Assembly (NCBI RefSeq): GCF_004337985.1
Contig: NC_043743.1
Span: 3,736,580 to 3,800,579, forward strand
Direction: 5' to 3'
Source of the DNA: Pyricularia pennisetigena
Lineage: Eukaryota; Ascomycota; Sordariomycetes; Magnaporthales; Pyriculariaceae
DNA: 64,000 bases
Part shown: positions 42,905-53,607 of the stretch, one piece after another
Layout of the letters: each line of letters begins with the position of its first letter
Position numbering within the stretch: position 1 is the first letter of the stretch
Position numbers and translations under genes: made by a program
The notes under the pieces: generated by a model
Told to the model about the DNA's origin: nothing
The model's input: the letters and a program-made list of their open reading frames with translations, nothing else
Databases searched by the model: none

Positions 42905-44209
42905 TGTGAAGGCTCGGTCGAGAATTGACTTAATTTAGGTCCGTTACTGTGAAAGAGCGGGAGATCGCAGTCGACAGGGCGGTTTCTTCGGTTTGAGGTG
43001 TGCGACTAATATGCGACTGCTTGTGCGGGTAGAATTTGGCTGATGTGAGGATTTGTCCGGATAGGGACGCAGGACAGAACCAAATAGGATTTGATTTGAT
43101 TCGGTTCGATGGATAGCGTTTGGTTCAATTGTCAGAGGCGGGGGGGGTGGTGATTTTGTGGTTTATGCCTTGCTTCAATGTCGGCAGTCGACTGAAGACG
43201 TCAGCAAAGGAGCTAGAGGAAGCTAGGCCGGAAAAGCGGATCGCGTCGATGGGCTCGCCGATGTCCAAAAGCTAGCACAACCAAAAAGACGAGTGAGACG
43301 GTGCAAGAGCGATGACGGCAAATCCGAGGAATCATAACACAATGCGGTATCTCTCAAAGCCAGTCGCAAACACGCAGCACTGATTTGTCTTGGTATTCAA
43401 CCGGCTTGTTTGCCCTAGCCTAGCCCGCCGCAATAGACCGGATCTGACGATCAGTATCAATCGGGTGCTGTGGGAACGCTGGCTTGGGTTGGGTGCTAAA
43501 CTGGATTAGTGAGTGCGGGCACCAATGTCTCCACTTACGTCATATGCGTTCGACAATTTCTGCTTGTTTCTTTGGACCTTTCCTCTCTCGTGATTAGTCG
43601 TGAGGGGACTTTTGCGTCAGGGTACAGGGGTTTGACGATCCGTACCACGGTACCTAAGTTGTCTTTGTTGTCCGTTGCAGTAGCCGCCGCATCCCGAGAA
43701 ATATGGCGCAGGAAAAAAAATAACAGCCTAGCCTTTGGCCGCTGAAGCGCAAGCTGCTTGAGTGTTTCTCCATGGACTGGAAATATAACAAGTTTTAGCG
43801 GAATTCTGCATGAGGCTCTTCTTGGTACGTGATCAAGGGTAGGCATAGCTGTAGCCCCCTCCCGAACCCTAACCCTTATGCAATCAATGTTTATTCAGCG
43901 GGGAAGCATGGCCTAATGTGGAGCAAGAACGAAATTGAACCCTTGCTCCGTCCAGTTTGTCTCAATTCAGAAAACCAAACGCGTCTGCGCGTGTTCCGAC
44001 GCCAGCGCAAGAGAAAGAACCACGATTTTGCATGGGGTTATCCGACCCTGCGCTGTTGTCATCCTTTCCCGAACGAAACTTTTTGCATCAACTCGTCTAA
44101 ACTTACACGTCATTCGGCTCACGCTAGTACACATATTCATTACTCAAGGCATCAGGCAGGTCCCCAAGGGTTTTGTTTGGGCCTGGCTAGCTTTTCTGCC
44201 AGCACAGAC
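42905..44209. promoter_or_regulatory. Divergent promoter region of PIL1 and KMT6
   Basis: The two coding starts are 1.47 kb apart and read outward. No gene is seen between them. Short CAAC/GT-rich and homopolymer bits (G-run near 43140) occur, with no recognised operator. Confidence 0.45.
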
Positions 44210-44367
44210 ATGAGCGCGGTCTTGGTTGGTTCTAGCACTAAAGCACAAGCCAATCTCGCGCCTCGCCTGCCCGCCCGGCCTGCTTCTGCTCTGTGGCTGG
44301 CCCGCTTCCGAAGGCCATGAGCGTATCTCTCATAGTGTACCTCGTTGGCAGGAGGGAGCAAAAGTGA
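44210..44367 (+). promoter_or_regulatory. Two overlapping upstream ORFs before KMT6
   Basis: uORF1 runs 44210-44320 (36 codons plus stop). Its stop overlaps the start of uORF2 as ATGA at 44317-44320. uORF2 runs 44317-44367 (16 codons plus stop) and ends 7 nt before the KMT6 ATG at 44375. The arrangement is seen directly. Whether it is in the mRNA depends on the transcription start and on a possible intron ending at CATAG (44333). Confidence 0.5.
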
Positions 44368-44374
44368 CAAGGCC

Positions 44375-47300
44375 ATGACGGGCAAGCTCGTTGCCCTCGG
44401 GAGCTCACAGGCTTCCTTTGTTGACTTGACCGACGATGACACATACGACTGCCTCGTTATTCGTCCCATGTTATCGTCTGCAGCGAGGCAAACCACTCGT
44501 CAGGCCACGGACGGGTCCTCGCAGGCATTGGCCGGCTCACGTGTCAACGACGTGAGCTTTCAATCCAACAACTCCAATAGCTATGTGACTCACTTCTCGT
44601 CTGCGCCATTTCAAGGCGCACAAAGATCGGTGTCCGGCCCTCCGTCCAAACACAACAGAGCCAACGCTTTGAACGGGCATTCCGGGTCGCCCTCCCAGCC
44701 ATCACCGACACCTGTCAACTGGGACCTCGGAGAGCATAAGGGGCGAGACGACGCTGCTTTCAAGCCAGATATTGAGACTTTCGACAACTACGCCGGACCT
44801 TACTCTCCTATGTCCAAGCTCAAGACCACTAGTTCTCGTGGGGGATTGCGTGACAACCCTGTGCCCAACAGCTCTTCTGACTCTGTTGTGTCGCCGGCTC
44901 AGAAGCACAATGTCACACCACTCAAAGGTAAATCGGTCTTGTCGATAGAGGCTATCGAGGCCAAACTCATCCAATTTCTCGAAGACGTGCGTGATGACCA
45001 CATGGCACTTGTCAAGTTCTGCCATGAGGACACCTTTGCGGATCTGCCAGAGCGTCAGAATCTATCGGCCACTGATCATTTTATGACTCTGAAAGCGGAG
45101 GAGGTCGACCATCATGTTAATGATAACACTGCCATGAAAATCAAGATTAAACAGCATGGCGGCAAAGACGGTTCTCAGAGGCAGCGGAATTCAGAGCTAC
45201 GCCGGTATCGTGCAATTTGCATCAAGTCGGATAAAAAGGCCGTTCCCAGCTATCGTTTTCATCACGTCCAAATCGGCAAGAACATACTGAGTCCGAACGC
45301 AGGGCTAAAGTTTACGCCGCATTTGCGAGACATGGGCGCTGCCGAGGAGAGGACTTTTAACATGTGGATCAGCGAGCTGAAGGAGATGGATCGCAAGTCC
45401 GGTCTCGATGTCGATAAGCAAGGTGCAGAGGGCAGACGAATGATTCAACGAGACGAACTCGCCGCCACAATCTCGCTCTATCTGGACCACTGGCTTGAAC
45501 AGCTCAAAATGGATTGTACCAAATCGACACTGATTCGACATATGGCCAGTCACGGTGCTTGCACGCTCGACTCTCCACAAGGCCCCCCGAAACATGCTCT
45601 CACTCCCAAGCAAAGGTCCTCCATTCTTGACTCACATAGCACAGATGCAGATGGACCAGGTGCAACAGCGGCCGCCACAAGCTTTACCATTGCTTTCAAC
45701 AACGTTTTCAGAGGGAGGCTGACGCTGAATGAAGTTCTATCGCTGGAAGAGACGGTGGAGATTGTAATGGACACACGCACGCGAATCAGAGACGCCGCGG
45801 CTCGTAGCAACGCCCAGGAGGAGTTGCCCGATGAATCCCTGGTCAAGACGGTAGGTGCCTGGCTGACCAGTTACACCTCCCAAGGCTGCCTCATCTGCTT
45901 CAGACACTCATGTGAGCATGGGGAATACCTTCACGACAACTCGAAGCGCCCCTTCTCGATTGACCTGCTGGGAGGCATGGAAGTAATGCTGAAGACCCGC
46001 CTTGTCGAGGAGGCGGAGAGGAACCAGACGCACCGGGAGCCTGGCCGTCCCAGGAATTGCAGCCGCAAATGCTACGTGTCTTACCAAACAGGCAACCGTG
46101 AGATCCCCAGTAGACGTTGGAACATCGAGGAAAGAATGATACTCCGCTGTCTGTTTTTGGTACTGAACACATCCGACCAACCCATTACCGTCGCGGCACA
46201 GTGCGTTGTGGCTGAAATATTGGACATCAACTGTTTCGAAGTCCACAGGGAAGTCATTCGTCTCCGCCTGGAACGGCCCCCGGAATTGCAGGGCCCGGTC
46301 CGCAGCGAGCTGGAAAATAACAAGCGGGTCAAGGTTCTCGACTGGTATGACAAGAACCGCAAGATGCTCATGGGTGACTGGAAGCAACACACTAGACTCT
46401 TCGAGTCTGCACGATTTGAGGGTTTTGATCCATGCATACACGACGGACCCTGTACGGTTGCTAACGACTGCAACTGCGCCAAGCTGGGTGTCTTCTGCGA
46501 ACGCTTCTGTCGCTGCACAGCCGAGTCTTGCGCCTTGAAATTCACAGGCTGTGCGTGCCATGCCTCTGGAGGCGGAAAAACCTGTCTCTCCCGCCAGCGT
46601 GAGGGTCGCCCCTGCATCTGTGTGCAGCTGAACCGGGAGTGCGACCCTGTGCTCTGTGGTGGCTGTGGCGCAAAGGAGCGTGGCGACCCAAAGAATGCCT
46701 TCAACGAGACTCTGCATCGGACAGGCTGCCAGAACTGTCCTTTGCAGCGGGGCGTACACAAGCCTCTGTGTCTTGGTGAATCGGGCATTGAAGGCTGCGG
46801 TTACGGTCTCTTCACCGCTGTCGACATTGCTGCAGACGAGTTCATCATTGAATACGTAGGCGAGCTAATTCAACACGATGAGGGTGTGCGGCGAGAGGCG
46901 CGCCGCGGAAACGTGTTTGATGAAGAGTCCAACGTGTCGTATTTGTTTACGCTGCTCGAGGACGATGGCATATGGGTCGACGCAGCCGTCTACGGCAACC
47001 TCAGCCGCTACATGAATCACGCGTCCGAAAGTGACGGGAACAGCTGCAACGTTGTGCCCAAAATCATGCAAGTCAACGGCGATTTCAGGATTAGATTTAC
47101 GGCGCTACGTGACATCAAGGCTGGCGAAGAGCTCTTCTTCAATTACGGAGAGAACTTCCCCAACCTAACCAAGCAGCGACGAAACGAGGCAGATGAAGAG
47201 AGGAATGCCGCCAGCAAACCCGCGCAAGGAGCTGCCAAGGTAGACGAAGAATACCGCACGCCAGGTAGCAACCAGAGGCGCGTTGCCAACCAGACGCCTG

Positions 47301-48049
47301 GCCCAAAACCTCGCGGCAAGCGCGGCGGTGCCAGACCTGGTGCAGGCAGAAAGCCGAACAGCGCCAAGTTAGCTCTTGCACAAGCCGCTGCCAAAGATAC
47401 GAAGAAGCCAGGCCTCAAACCTCGCAGTGGAGGCGTCACGGTGGCAAACGGATCGCGAAAGAGTGCGCCCCCTGTCGCCAAGCCTTCTGACCTGGTCGAT
47501 CTAGGCTACGATACGGAGGCAGCGGCACCGTACTTTGCGCTCAAGGACGACCACAAGGAGGACGAAGATCAAGGTGGCAATGACGATGGCGAATCCCGCG
47601 CCACTGGGACGGCCACGGGCGCCTTGGACGCGAGTGAACAATCTTCGTCTCAGAAGCGACCGACCGAGGCAATCTCCCGGCTTCGAAAGCGCAAGTTTGA
47701 AGGCGAGAACGGCGATGACAACGATGACGGAGACTACACAGGCACTAATAATGACGATGCCAGGTCGTCATCCGAAGGCGGCAACGTCGCCGTCGCCACC
47801 ACTAGGCCGTCGACGCGACGTAGTGGCGCAGGCGCAGCGCAGGTGCGTGCTGCCAACGCTCCGCTCGTCAGCGTCAGCATAAGTCCTAAGGGCACAAGGC
47901 GAAATCGGCCCGATCCTATGAACGTTGACTACACGGAAGTTTTAGACTCACCGGTGGAAGACGAGGCCGACGACGAAGATGTTGACGACGTGCTGGACCG
48001 CTCCCGTCGGAGGCGGCAGCCGCCTGTACGATACCGTAGAGGCCCTTGA
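44375..48049 (+). CDS. KMT6: Polycomb H3K27 methyltransferase (KMT6/EZH2/SET-7)
   Basis: Single-exon gene, 1224 residues from ATG 44375. The catalytic PRC2 subunit writes H3K27 methylation and represses facultative heterochromatin, in fungi often effector and metabolite genes. Seen: a poorly conserved N-terminal half; a Cys-rich pre-SET CXC region at about 686-805 (CNCAKLGVFCERFCRC, CACHASGGGKTC, CGGCGAKE); a SET domain at about 805-932 (GYGLFTAVDIAADEFIIEYVG, YLFTLLEDDGIWVDAA, RYMNHASE, GEELFFNYGENFPN). The NH...NC loop is longer than in animal EZH2 (NHASESDGNSCN). A C-terminal extension of about 290 residues, basic with an AT-hook-like PRGKRGGARPGAGRKP and then acidic, follows SET, whereas animal E(z) proteins end just after it. 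The start is the first ATG in frame; an earlier in-frame TTG is not used. Divergent from PIL1. Confidence 0.93.
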   Translation: MTGKLVALGSSQASFVDLTDDDTYDCLVIRPMLSSAARQTTRQATDGSSQALAGSRVNDVSFQSNNSNSYVTHFSSAPFQGAQRSVSGPPSKHNRANALNGHSGSPSQPSPTPVNWDLGEHKGRDDAAFKPDIETFDNYAGPYSPMSKLKTTSSRGGLRDNPVPNSSSDSVVSPAQKHNVTPLKGKSVLSIEAIEAKLIQFLEDVRDDHMALVKFCHEDTFADLPERQNLSATDHFMTLKAEEVDHHVNDNTAMKIKIKQHGGKDGSQRQRNSELRRYRAICIKSDKKAVPSYRFHHVQIGKNILSPNAGLKFTPHLRDMGAAEERTFNMWISELKEMDRKSGLDVDKQGAEGRRMIQRDELAATISLYLDHWLEQLKMDCTKSTLIRHMASHGACTLDSPQGPPKHALTPKQRSSILDSHSTDADGPGATAAATSFTIAFNNVFRGRLTLNEVLSLEETVEIVMDTRTRIRDAAARSNAQEELPDESLVKTVGAWLTSYTSQGCLICFRHSCEHGEYLHDNSKRPFSIDLLGGMEVMLKTRLVEEAERNQTHREPGRPRNCSRKCYVSYQTGNREIPSRRWNIEERMILRCLFLVLNTSDQPITVAAQCVVAEILDINCFEVHREVIRLRLERPPELQGPVRSELENNKRVKVLDWYDKNRKMLMGDWKQHTRLFESARFEGFDPCIHDGPCTVANDCNCAKLGVFCERFCRCTAESCALKFTGCACHASGGGKTCLSRQREGRPCICVQLNRECDPVLCGGCGAKERGDPKNAFNETLHRTGCQNCPLQRGVHKPLCLGESGIEGCGYGLFTAVDIAADEFIIEYVGELIQHDEGVRREARRGNVFDEESNVSYLFTLLEDDGIWVDAAVYGNLSRYMNHASESDGNSCNVVPKIMQVNGDFRIRFTALRDIKAGEELFFNYGENFPNLTKQRRNEADEERNAASKPAQGAAKVDEEYRTPGSNQRRVANQTPGPKPRGKRGGARPGAGRKPNSAKLALAQAAAKDTKKPGLKPRSGGVTVANGSRKSAPPVAKPSDLVDLGYDTEAAAPYFALKDDHKEDEDQGGNDDGESRATGTATGALDASEQSSSQKRPTEAISRLRKRKFEGENGDDNDDGDYTGTNNDDARSSSEGGNVAVATTRPSTRRSGAGAAQVRAANAPLVSVSISPKGTRRNRPDPMNVDYTEVLDSPVEDEADDEDVDDVLDRSRRRRQPPVRYRRGP

Positions 48050-48758
48050 GAGAGAAGAGTACCCTAAGACAAACGGCTAGGCTTGGATAAGACTTTTGGT
48101 GAGCAAGCGACTTGTGGTTTTTGTTGGCAGGCTACTCACTTAGCTGGTGTACATTGGTATGGTATGGCACGAGCTTTTTCTTTTCGGTTGTCATAGTGAT
48201 TATTTCCTCGATCCTGTCGTTTATACACAATTTTTACTTTTCATCTGCTTTGTTTTATTCTCTCACGATTCAATACCTGCCCAATTTTGATATAGCAAGT
48301 GGTGGGACAAGTAGCTGCATATACATTTTTCGGATGTGCACCTGAGCCACGTTGTCGATCCACTCTCCCAGTCCTGGGCCCTTTCTTACTTCATGCTGCC
48401 GCGTATCTGGCGACGAGTTCGATGTTTGCACACAACAGACATGTGCAACGACACCAAACATGATCTGTCCCCTCAAGACTGAGTGTCGTAAAAGCACCCG
48501 TGGCCCGCCTTGCGAGCGTCTTCATGTATCAAGGGATATTGTACTGCTGGTAATGTCTAAACATTTTACAAATCTGGTACTTGCAGCGGACCTGAATTCA
48601 AATTTTATTTCCCTGGGTATCTCTCTTTATTTCACCTTGTATGCCCCATCAACAAGCCTTGAGTCGCATGTATAACCTTTGTCGCCATGACAACGCGGAA
48701 AATCTCATCCGCCCTTTGTACCGCCATGACACTTGCCCCTTCTCTCCTCCTTGGGAAG
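48050..48758. other. Intergenic between convergent KMT6 and WDR6/TRM734
   Basis: Two 3' UTRs with T-rich stretches; no gene. Confidence 0.6.
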
Positions 48759-51700
48759 TCATGACAAACTCACGCCCCAAACCTCAACTCCAACTCCGGC
48801 GACCACCAGCTTTCCACCCACGTCAGGATTCTCCCCTTCCCAAAGATCTAAATCGCCAGCATCGGCTACAGCGCTGTACCTGTCCTGGAGCAGCTGTACC
48901 CGGACGGCGGCTGCTCCTCGGTCATTGGTATCGACATCGCTGCCCAACTGGACCCTCCAGATCTTTACTCGCTGATCATTGCTGATAGTTGCAGCAAACA
49001 ACACCCTGCCTTGGTCACGAGATCCCACGATCCGGATCCCCGTGATGCCGGCGGCGTGTGCAGAGCGTACTGTGGCGCGACGGGATCGTGAACCGGGTGA
49101 CGTACCACCGTCGTCGCTCCCGTCTGGCACTGGCAGCAGATACAAAACACTGAGGGCGTTGTCATCGCCCACCGTGAGAACAGCCCAGCCGCCTCCCTTG
49201 CCGCCACCTCCTGGCTGTAATGGCCCGACGTCCAGCCCCTTTATGGAGCTTTGGTGCAAGTCATACACCTCTCTTATGATGTACTCTCTAGCAACCGTAA
49301 CCTCCGCATCGCCGACGTCCCCCGGCGCCGCACACTCCCAGACGACAACAGCCCCATCCGTAGACGCCGTTAGCACGCAGAGGCGATGGCCGCTGCTCAT
49401 TTCCAAATGTCGAATCTGCGTCAAGCACACGCCCGTGTACCTGCCCTGCGCCAACATGTCGAAGCCCTTTTCTTTCGAGTACAGATACGACCTGAGCACC
49501 GAGTTTGACAGCACAATGGAGATGAAAAACGAGTCTTCCGCGGCGCGGTCTCCAGCGGCATGGACAGCCACGTCGACTATCCTCAAATCCCCATCAGGCG
49601 TGCGGTCGGGGTAGACGGCTTCTCGCACGACGGCCAGTCCACCGGCGTACGCCGACCTGTCGTCCAGCCTCGAGACGCGCCAGACAAAGAGTTCCTCGTT
49701 GCCAGCGCTTGAGACGAGATATCCGGGCCCGCACCACTGCAGCGACTGCAGCCCCGCCGTGTGGACGTTAAGGCACGCCACGCATCGCATCTCCTTGCTC
49801 TTCGTGTTCTTCTGCCCAGGGCTTTGCGGGTACTTCCATATCCGCACCGTTGTGTCCTCCGCCGCCGTGGCCAGCAGGTCTCCGCACCAGCTCGCGGCCC
49901 GCACCTCGCGGCCGTGCATGCCGTTGCGGAGCGCCGTATGACCGGCCCGCCGCTGCGTGTGGATATGTGTGCGCTGGGCCTTGATGTATGCAAAGCGCAC
50001 CCAGTCGTCTGGGCCGTCGACAGCGGTTCGGGTGTATGCAAACGTCCGGTGCGCGCCGCCGCAGTCGACGGTGGCGATCTCGTGCTGCCAGGTTTCGTTC
50101 CAGACCACAAAGTACCTGCTGCGGAAGCCGCACAGGATCAGCTCGAGGTCGCCACTGTCAGCAGCTTTTTTGAACCAGGCTTCGGCGATGATAGGACCAA
50201 ATGGCGGGCACGATTCGTGTATTAGTTTGATTTGCAGTCCGTCTCCTTTGCTGGGGCCAGCGGCATCGACGTCGGAATGGGTGGTTATCTCATATATCAT
50301 GTACTTTCCGTCGCGACATGTAGCTAGAGCATAGGGACATTGGGCGCCTCCTTGAGCCCCGGGAAGTGGGACAACCGAAGTGATGGCGTCTTTGCTAGTT
50401 GTGGTCGCTTGCAAAACCTCATGGAAAGTTGTGTGTCCCTCAACACGGCCTCCCTCCAACTTGCTGTGCCTATAGAAGACAAGATTTCCATCTCGGGTCC
50501 CGAGCACAAGGGAATCATTGCAGATGTTGGCAGCGGTGACCACAAAGCCACTACTGAGTGGTATACTGGTGATTTGTGTAGTGGGGATATGTTCTTTTGC
50601 CAAGTCTATGTCCGCAATGCTTATCAGGTAGGCTTCTTCATGACCGAGCAAAGTTACCACGACTTTGTTGAAACCATCTGACCCAAATAGCGATGTCATG
50701 CTTTCTGGGCTCCCAGCTCCCCTGGATAAGGGGAAAATGTCCGATATTTTCCTTCCGAGATCTGCTACCTTGAGCAGACGCGGGATCGGCGCGGCAGTGA
50801 ACATGTAGACCGCACCAGTCGCCGAACCTATAAAAGAAATGCGGTGACCACTATCACCACCACCTCGAACGATGTTGTAGTTCTTCAGATCAGACCTCTC
50901 TGCGTCGGTGATGGTAACCTTTGACCAAGAAACATCACCCGCGGCAAGGACCTTGCCCAGGAACAAGTTGCCAAGGGTAGACGTGACGAGAAGCTCATCC
51001 TGCGAAGCGAAGGCAAAGGTCTTGAACGTTTCGGCCCCTCGGCCCCCTTTCCCGCCGTTTGCTGCCACTTGTGCAGGTACAACCGCATCGGCGGGCAACC
51101 CGAAGTCTGCAAAGAGATACGATACGGCAGTGTGATCTAAGCCGGTGTCAGCATCTATGTCTGGGCATCTTGAAATATCATCATCAGTTATCAGCTTCCG
51201 ACTGCCAAAGTCTCCGATCAACGAAATCTTTCCATCGGAGCCGCCAGTTGCAATCAACGGACGCCCTCTTGGCTTAGTTGATGCCAATAGCGCCGTAGAC
51301 CAAATGTGTTTTCCACTGTGGCAGGGCGTGGTTTTGACATGTGATAGGGTTCCCGAAGATTCTCCTGGCAAGTCAAGCAGCCACTCCTGCATCGTTGCAT
51401 CCTCGCCGAATGAGTAGACAGTCATCCTGGGAGCGGCATCCTGGCCCAGGGGTGGCAGAAGCCCCTGAGTTGAAAACTTGACGTGCCAAATCCTAGACAT
51501 ATGGCCCATTGCCACAGCCAACGCCCTCCTGGAGCAAGCCGTCGGGGCAGAGGCCAAATTCTCCATGGAGCCTGCCTGGGTTTCATCATCGACGTTCTTC
51601 TTGCCTCCAAATCCAGTCTCGCGACCTTCCTCGACCAGTTTTCCGTTTTGTGATTTGACACCCAACGAAGATGGATCGAGACTACGCACTGTGATATCCC

Positions 51701-52541
51701 ATATCCGCACCGTCCTGTCGTCGCTACAGCTCGCCAGTAACCTAAGAGAGTCACCACTGGGCGTAATCAGCTCGTCCGAGACGTGTACGCCAAATATGGA
51801 CCCCTCGTGGCCCTCGAGCACGAACAGCACTTCACAGTCGCCCCTTATGGGATGCCAATTCCAGACAATGATCTCGCCAAAGACGGTTCCGCCCGCGACC
51901 AGGATCACGTCACCAGCAAGCAAACGCACGTTGGCTGAATACAGGATCGGACGAGATGGTGATGCGATACGGCCAAACTCGACTCTTGGGTGACCGTGCT
52001 CGCTTGCGATTCGAAGCTCCACAACCTCGTTGTGGGCCGTGACCAGGAAGCCATCCACATCACCCCGTCCCGAGGGCAAGGCAGCTGCTAATGCTCCGTC
52101 GTAGATCCAGTCCGGCGCAGTAGCTTCCGTGACCGCCGGCGCCGTGCGATCCCGCACTTCCCCGGATAGCAGATCCTCCAGCAGGGCCCTCGGAATTACG
52201 GCGGCCGAGCAGCCGCCCCAGACCAGTATGCTCCCGCGCGAGGCTCCGCTGCCGACAAAGATGCCATGGATGACGCTGGCGGAAAACACCTGCAGCTCGC
52301 CGCACAGCGATCCCGAGGCGACGTCATAGATCTTGAGCTGCGTGTCCTCCCCCGCGAGGAGATAGGTGCGACCTGCATCTGCTTCCCGTCCGTGCCCACC
52401 ACAGCCATCGTCATTCTCATGGTGGGTGCAGGGGTCGTCAATCTCAAAGAAGGCCAGCGCCGTGATCGGACACGACACAAATTCGCAGTCCATCGCCACC
52501 GGCTTGGTCATCATGCGAGGCCGACAGCGGCCTTTTGCCAT
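48759..52541 (-). CDS. TRM734: WDR6/Trm734-type WD40 protein (tRNA 2'-O-methylation cofactor)
   Basis: Single-exon gene, 1260 residues. Yeast Trm734 (Rtt10) and human WDR6 partner the methyltransferase Trm7/FTSJ1 to 2'-O-methylate wobble position 34 of certain tRNAs. Seen: the family start PITALAFFEID then TYLLAGEDTQLKIYDVASG, followed by WD40 blades along the whole length, for example VLEGHEGSIFGVHVS with LASCSDDRTVRIWDI, GHMSRIWHVKFS, REVRAASWCGDLLATAAEDT with VRIWKYP, ASTDGAVVVWECA, VLTVGDDNALSVLYL and ATISNDQRVKIWRVQ. This is the two- to three-propeller layout of WDR6. The C-terminal blade (LDLWEGE, VAGVGVEVW) closes at the stop. ATG 52541 is the first in frame. A 32-nt A tract lies about 100 bp upstream. 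Confidence 0.88.
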   Translation of the reverse strand: MAKGRCRPRMMTKPVAMDCEFVSCPITALAFFEIDDPCTHHENDDGCGGHGREADAGRTYLLAGEDTQLKIYDVASGSLCGELQVFSASVIHGIFVGSGASRGSILVWGGCSAAVIPRALLEDLLSGEVRDRTAPAVTEATAPDWIYDGALAAALPSGRGDVDGFLVTAHNEVVELRIASEHGHPRVEFGRIASPSRPILYSANVRLLAGDVILVAGGTVFGEIIVWNWHPIRGDCEVLFVLEGHEGSIFGVHVSDELITPSGDSLRLLASCSDDRTVRIWDITVRSLDPSSLGVKSQNGKLVEEGRETGFGGKKNVDDETQAGSMENLASAPTACSRRALAVAMGHMSRIWHVKFSTQGLLPPLGQDAAPRMTVYSFGEDATMQEWLLDLPGESSGTLSHVKTTPCHSGKHIWSTALLASTKPRGRPLIATGGSDGKISLIGDFGSRKLITDDDISRCPDIDADTGLDHTAVSYLFADFGLPADAVVPAQVAANGGKGGRGAETFKTFAFASQDELLVTSTLGNLFLGKVLAAGDVSWSKVTITDAERSDLKNYNIVRGGGDSGHRISFIGSATGAVYMFTAAPIPRLLKVADLGRKISDIFPLSRGAGSPESMTSLFGSDGFNKVVVTLLGHEEAYLISIADIDLAKEHIPTTQITSIPLSSGFVVTAANICNDSLVLGTRDGNLVFYRHSKLEGGRVEGHTTFHEVLQATTTSKDAITSVVPLPGAQGGAQCPYALATCRDGKYMIYEITTHSDVDAAGPSKGDGLQIKLIHESCPPFGPIIAEAWFKKAADSGDLELILCGFRSRYFVVWNETWQHEIATVDCGGAHRTFAYTRTAVDGPDDWVRFAYIKAQRTHIHTQRRAGHTALRNGMHGREVRAASWCGDLLATAAEDTTVRIWKYPQSPGQKNTKSKEMRCVACLNVHTAGLQSLQWCGPGYLVSSAGNEELFVWRVSRLDDRSAYAGGLAVVREAVYPDRTPDGDLRIVDVAVHAAGDRAAEDSFFISIVLSNSVLRSYLYSKEKGFDMLAQGRYTGVCLTQIRHLEMSSGHRLCVLTASTDGAVVVWECAAPGDVGDAEVTVAREYIIREVYDLHQSSIKGLDVGPLQPGGGGKGGGWAVLTVGDDNALSVLYLLPVPDGSDDGGTSPGSRSRRATVRSAHAAGITGIRIVGSRDQGRVLFAATISNDQRVKIWRVQLGSDVDTNDRGAAAVRVQLLQDRYSAVADAGDLDLWEGENPDVGGKLVVAGVGVEVWGVSLS

Positions 52542-52637
52542 TCAAAGGAGAAAGACAAGATCCTGAACCCCTACCCCATGCACAATGACTTGCGCGCTTT
52601 GGAATTGAGAGGGGGGAATAAAAATAAAACAAATCTA

Positions 52638-52672
<35 letters not shown>

Positions 52673-53607
52673 AAAATCCCGAACCGAGTTGACTGCTTGT
52701 CCAAGCCGATCCTGCAACCCCGCTGGGCAGGAGGGGTTGACAAGGTTGCTGACTGGCTATCTCGTTTACGGGTTACTCGGGGTGAAGGGGGAAAGGATGT
52801 AAATCAAAGATTGATTGACCTTTTCTCGGGGAATGTGCTTCGTAGATGACGGGCGGATCGTCGTCGCGGATCAGAACCCCTCCGCCAAGGATTTCAGTTT
52901 GATAGGGATTTTCGTGTGACTGTCGACTTTTTTTTGGCTCCTGATCAACTGACGAGTCATTGGTGCATTTTGAAGTGGTTAGGCTCGTTCGGAACTTGTT
53001 CCCAAGCAGCGCGAATAAACTGGAGACAGAAGAGTGTCGTAGTAACTGATAACAAGTTACTTCGTGGGAAAACCAAGAAGGCTTTGGGAGGCACCCATAG
53101 AGGCAAAGCTTTTGTATTTGACAATTTTCGTACCTTGACAAAAAAAGTCACTTTCCTGTTCAGGAAATGCGAGTCTTCATCTCCCTGAAGACACGTGACT
53201 GACGTAGCTGAATGTGGATCAGACCAATTGCCAGCAAATACATACATGTAGTACAAACAGTCAGATGTAAAAGGATAGCATTTTCACATATGGTCCTGTG
53301 GGTAGATGAATAATTTTCTGCCAAAAAGGCAAACTAACTAAGGGGTATCTTGAATATTGGTTGTGAATATTCATAACGTCCCTCCTGAAATCCTCCTATC
53401 CCATGTCTCCCTCGATAGTATTGAGTGAAATCAACGTATACAGAACAGTCATTAACATCCCAGTCATGAAGTTTAAAAGCCATCCGTAGAACGCCTCTAA
53501 GAAAATGCCGCATAGCTAAGTTGAATAATAGTAGATAATCAAGCAAAAAAGCATTGCCAACGACCGGGACCCTCCACAGTCGCTAGATCCCCAGTCTCAC
53601 ATCACCC
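52542..53607. other. Intergenic between WDR6/TRM734 and SUR7-like gene (tandem)
   Basis: Promoter and leader of the WD40 gene and 3' flank of the SUR7-like gene. Contains the A32 tract; no gene. Confidence 0.55.
52639..52670. repeat. Poly(A) tract, 32 nt
   Basis: Uninterrupted A run about 100 bp upstream of the WDR6/TRM734 start codon, so it reads as poly(T) in that promoter or leader. Confidence 0.9.
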
